Shown here piece after piece: positions 33,458-35,571 of a stretch of 35,571 bases of DNA; the stretch's first letter is position 1; every line of letters starts with the position of its first letter. Source of the DNA: Hyphomicrobiales bacterium (lineage in GTDB: Bacteria; Pseudomonadota; Alphaproteobacteria; Rhizobiales; Rhizobiaceae); NCBI GenBank assembly GCA_012842935.1, contig DUSC01000175.1:1-35571 (forward strand). Direction: 5' to 3'. A program made the translations under genes and the position numbers. Below the pieces are notes generated by a model that saw only the letters and a list, made by a program, of their open reading frames with translations, had not been told where the DNA came from and made no database searches.

Positions 33458-34195
33458 ATGATGGCGACCGATCCGATCGAGCGACGCAGCGGCATCGCGC
33501 TCTGGCGGCAGATCGCCGACCGCATGCGACAGGGCATCGCTACCGGCACGCTGGCGCCCGACGGCCGGCTGCCGCCGGAACTTGCGCTGTCGGAGCGGTT
33601 CGGTGTCAACCGCCATACGCTGCGCAGCGCCATCGCGTCGCTCGTGCAGGAGGGCGTACTGCGCGCCGAGCAGGGCCGTGGCACCTTCGTCACCGAGCGG
33701 CGGCGGCTGTCCTACCCGATCTCCAGCCGCACGCGGTTTTCCGCCGGCCTGGAAGGCCAGGCGCGCGAACGGCGCAGCCTTCTGCTTTCCCACGCGGTGG
33801 AACCGGCGGAGCCCGCCGTGGCCGAATCGCTCGGCATCGCCGCCGGCACGCCGGTGCTGCGCCTGGAGACGGTGAGCGAGGCGGACGGCCGCCCGATCTC
33901 GCGGGCGACCGCGTGGCTCGAGGCCGCCCGCTTCGCCGGTTTTGCCGACGTCTACGCCGAGAGCCGGTCGATCACCGCAGCCTTCGCCCGGTTCGGCATC
34001 GCCGACTACCTGCGCAAGTCGACCCTGGTGACGGCGCGCCATGCCGACCCGGTCGACCTCGCCGATCTTGGCCTTTCGCCGGGCGCCATCGTGCTCGTGA
34101 CGGTCGCCGTGAACGTCGATATAGAGGGTCGGCCCATCCAGTTCTCCGAGACCCGCTTCGCCGCCGACCGCGTTGAACTGTCGATCCAGAACTGA
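33458..34195 (+). CDS. phnF: GntR/HutC-family phosphonate regulator PhnF
   Basis: 245 residues. The N-terminal winged helix-turn-helix reads ALWRQIADRMRQGIATGTLAPDGRLPPE with recognition helix NRHTLRSAIASLVQEGVLRAEQGRGTFV, followed by a UTRA effector domain (EPAEPAVAESLGIAAGTPVLRLETV). Position divergent from phnG identifies it as PhnF. Two adjacent ATGs (33458, 33461) are possible; AGGA at 33449-33452 suits either. A PHO box and a TGTCTA dyad lie in the shared promoter region, so it probably represses the phnG unit while PhoB activates it. Confidence 0.92.
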   Translation: MMATDPIERRSGIALWRQIADRMRQGIATGTLAPDGRLPPELALSERFGVNRHTLRSAIASLVQEGVLRAEQGRGTFVTERRRLSYPISSRTRFSAGLEGQARERRSLLLSHAVEPAEPAVAESLGIAAGTPVLRLETVSEADGRPISRATAWLEAARFAGFADVYAESRSITAAFARFGIADYLRKSTLVTARHADPVDLADLGLSPGAIVLVTVAVNVDIEGRPIQFSETRFAADRVELSIQN

Positions 34196-34223
34196 ATCCC
34201 GTAAGCCACCGACGGACCGCGAT

Positions 34224-35571
34224 TTGAAGGACCTGCCCGACCTCCCGGTGACCGCAGTGCTCGACCGCCTCCTGAAGACGCTGGAGAAGCGGCCGAACGT
34301 CGTTCTGGTGGCGCCGCCCGGCGCCGGCAAGACGACGCTGGTACCGCTGGCCCTGCTCGACGCGCCCTGGCGCGGCGACGGCAAGGTCCTGCTCCTCGAG
34401 CCGCGCCGGCTCGCGGCGCGGGCCGCGGCGAGGCGGATGTCCTCGCTCCTTGGCGAGGAGCCGGGCGGCACCGTCGGTTTCGCCATGCGTATGGAAAGCC
34501 GCGTCTCGCCTGCGACGCGGATCCTGGTGGTCACCGAAGGCGTGCTGTCGCGCATGATCCTCGACGATCCGCAACTGCCGGGCATCGCCGCGGTGATCTT
34601 CGACGAGTTCCACGAGCGCTCGCTTGACGGCGACTTCGGCCTGGCGCTGGCGCTCGACGCACAATCGGCGCTGCGGCCCGATCTCAGGCTGATCGTCATG
34701 TCGGCGACGCTCGACGGAGCGCGGGTCGCCGGCCTGCTCGGCGGCGCACCGGTGGTCGAGAGCGAAGGCCGCAGCTTTCCCGTCGAGTTGCGATACCGGG
34801 AGCGCGCCCCGGGCGTCGCCGTCGAGGATGCCACGGCGCGGGCGATCCGCGACGTGCTCGCCGAGGAGGAGGGCAGCATCCTCGCCTTCCTGCCCGGCCA
34901 GGGCGAAATCCAGCGCACCGCCGAGCGGCTGGACGGCAAGGTGCCGGCCGACGTCGACGTCGTTCCGCTCCACGGCCAGCTCGACGGCAGGGCGCAGGAC
35001 GCCGCGATCCGACCTGCCCCGCAGGGCCGCCGCAAGGTGGTGCTGGCCACCTCGATCGCCGAAACGTCGATCACCATCGACGGCGTGCGCATCGTCGTCG
35101 ACTGCGGGCTTTCGCGCCTGCCGAAATACGAGCCCGCGACCGGCCTGACGCGCCTTGAGACCCTTCGCGCCTCGCGCGCCTCGGCCGACCAGCGGGCCGG
35201 CCGCGCCGGGCGTACGCAACCCGGCATCGCGGTCAGGCTGTGGCGCGCCGAACAGAACGCCGCCCTTCCCGCCTTCACGCCGCCGGAGATCCTCGAAGCC
35301 GACCTCTCCGGCCTCGTGCTCGACTGCGCGGCATTCGGCGTGGCCGAACCGGCAACACTCTCCTTTCAAGACCCTCCGCCCAAGCCGGCGCTCGCCGAGG
35401 CGCGGACGCTGCTCCTCGACCTCGGCGCCATCGACGAGGACGGTCGGCTGACCGAGGCCGGGCGCGCCATGCGCGGCCTCGCCCTTCCCGTCCGCCTCGC
35501 CCACATGGTGGCTGAAGCGGCGCGAACCGGCCACGCCGGCGACGCCGCCCTCCTCGCCGTGCTGCTCACCG
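34224..35571 (+). CDS. hrpB: ATP-dependent helicase HrpB, 5' part
   Basis: The reading frame stays open to the right edge (449 codons seen; complete HrpB is about 810-840). Helicase motifs are in order: Walker A VAPPGAGKTT, DEFHERS in place of DEAH, SAT in VMSATLDG, the TSIAETSITIDGV segment, and QRAGRAGRTQPG (motif VI). I start it at TTG 34224 because the next residues, KDLPDLPVTAVLDRLL, align with the N-terminus of known HrpB proteins. A GTG at 34248 is an in-frame alternative, and there is no ATG. No strong ribosome site is visible, so the start remains uncertain. It lies 28 bases after phnF on the same strand, and its role in the cell is not well defined. Confidence 0.93.
   Translation, partial: MKDLPDLPVTAVLDRLLKTLEKRPNVVLVAPPGAGKTTLVPLALLDAPWRGDGKVLLLEPRRLAARAAARRMSSLLGEEPGGTVGFAMRMESRVSPATRILVVTEGVLSRMILDDPQLPGIAAVIFDEFHERSLDGDFGLALALDAQSALRPDLRLIVMSATLDGARVAGLLGGAPVVESEGRSFPVELRYRERAPGVAVEDATARAIRDVLAEEEGSILAFLPGQGEIQRTAERLDGKVPADVDVVPLHGQLDGRAQDAAIRPAPQGRRKVVLATSIAETSITIDGVRIVVDCGLSRLPKYEPATGLTRLETLRASRASADQRAGRAGRTQPGIAVRLWRAEQNAALPAFTPPEILEADLSGLVLDCAAFGVAEPATLSFQDPPPKPALAEARTLLLDLGAIDEDGRLTEAGRAMRGLALPVRLAHMVAEAARTGHAGDAALLAVLLT

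Overview
The window is GC-rich, densely packed bacterial DNA. Gene families, operon layouts, an Irr-type iron box (ICE motif) and a PHO-box-controlled C-P lyase locus all point to an alphaproteobacterium, most likely of the Hyphomicrobiales (rhizobial group). I see no tRNA, rRNA, CRISPR array, insertion sequence or prophage. Genus is not resolvable by reading alone.

Layout. (1) 1-2701, minus strand: a LacI-family regulator, an FAD-dependent 2-hydroxyacid/alkyl-DHAP-synthase-like oxidase and the start of its iron-sulfur partner. (2) 3003-4297, plus strand: a small 4HBT thioesterase and an unrecognised secreted protein. (3) 4353-14160: a sugar-salvage island. mtnK and mtnA (minus) diverge from a ribose-type ABC importer (plus). 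A dead vapBC remnant follows, then a class II aldolase/short-chain dehydrogenase fusion and a SorC-family regulator (minus). A near-perfect palindrome in the mtnK/importer divergent region recurs upstream of the SorC gene (20 of 29 bases identical by my hand alignment). This ties the two halves into one probable regulon. I infer import and breakdown of 5-methylthioribose and/or 5-deoxyribose to DHAP plus a two-carbon aldehyde (a 'DHAP shunt'), with the aldehyde-handling enzyme fused to the aldolase.

(4) 14271-20428, plus strand: an iron operon behind an ICE/Irr box. It holds an imelysin-family protein, bacterioferritin-associated ferredoxin, bacterioferritin, a di-heme DUF1111 oxidoreductase, a second imelysin-like protein and a Tat-exported DUF1513 protein. 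Acquisition-type and storage-type functions sit in one cluster.

(5) 20465-34195: a complete carbon-phosphorus lyase locus in two minus-strand transcription units, phnGHIJKL-hexapeptide transferase and phnC-D-E1-E2-DUF1045-M-N. Each has its own PHO box. The regulator phnF diverges from phnG. An SDR gene on the opposite strand separates the units. No phnP is present; a 2H-phosphoesterase (DUF1045) lies where a cyclic phosphodiesterase would be needed. (6) 34224-end: the 5' part of hrpB, an ATP-dependent helicase, with a TTG start.

Many long antisense ORFs exist because of the high GC content. They were judged shadows and left out.
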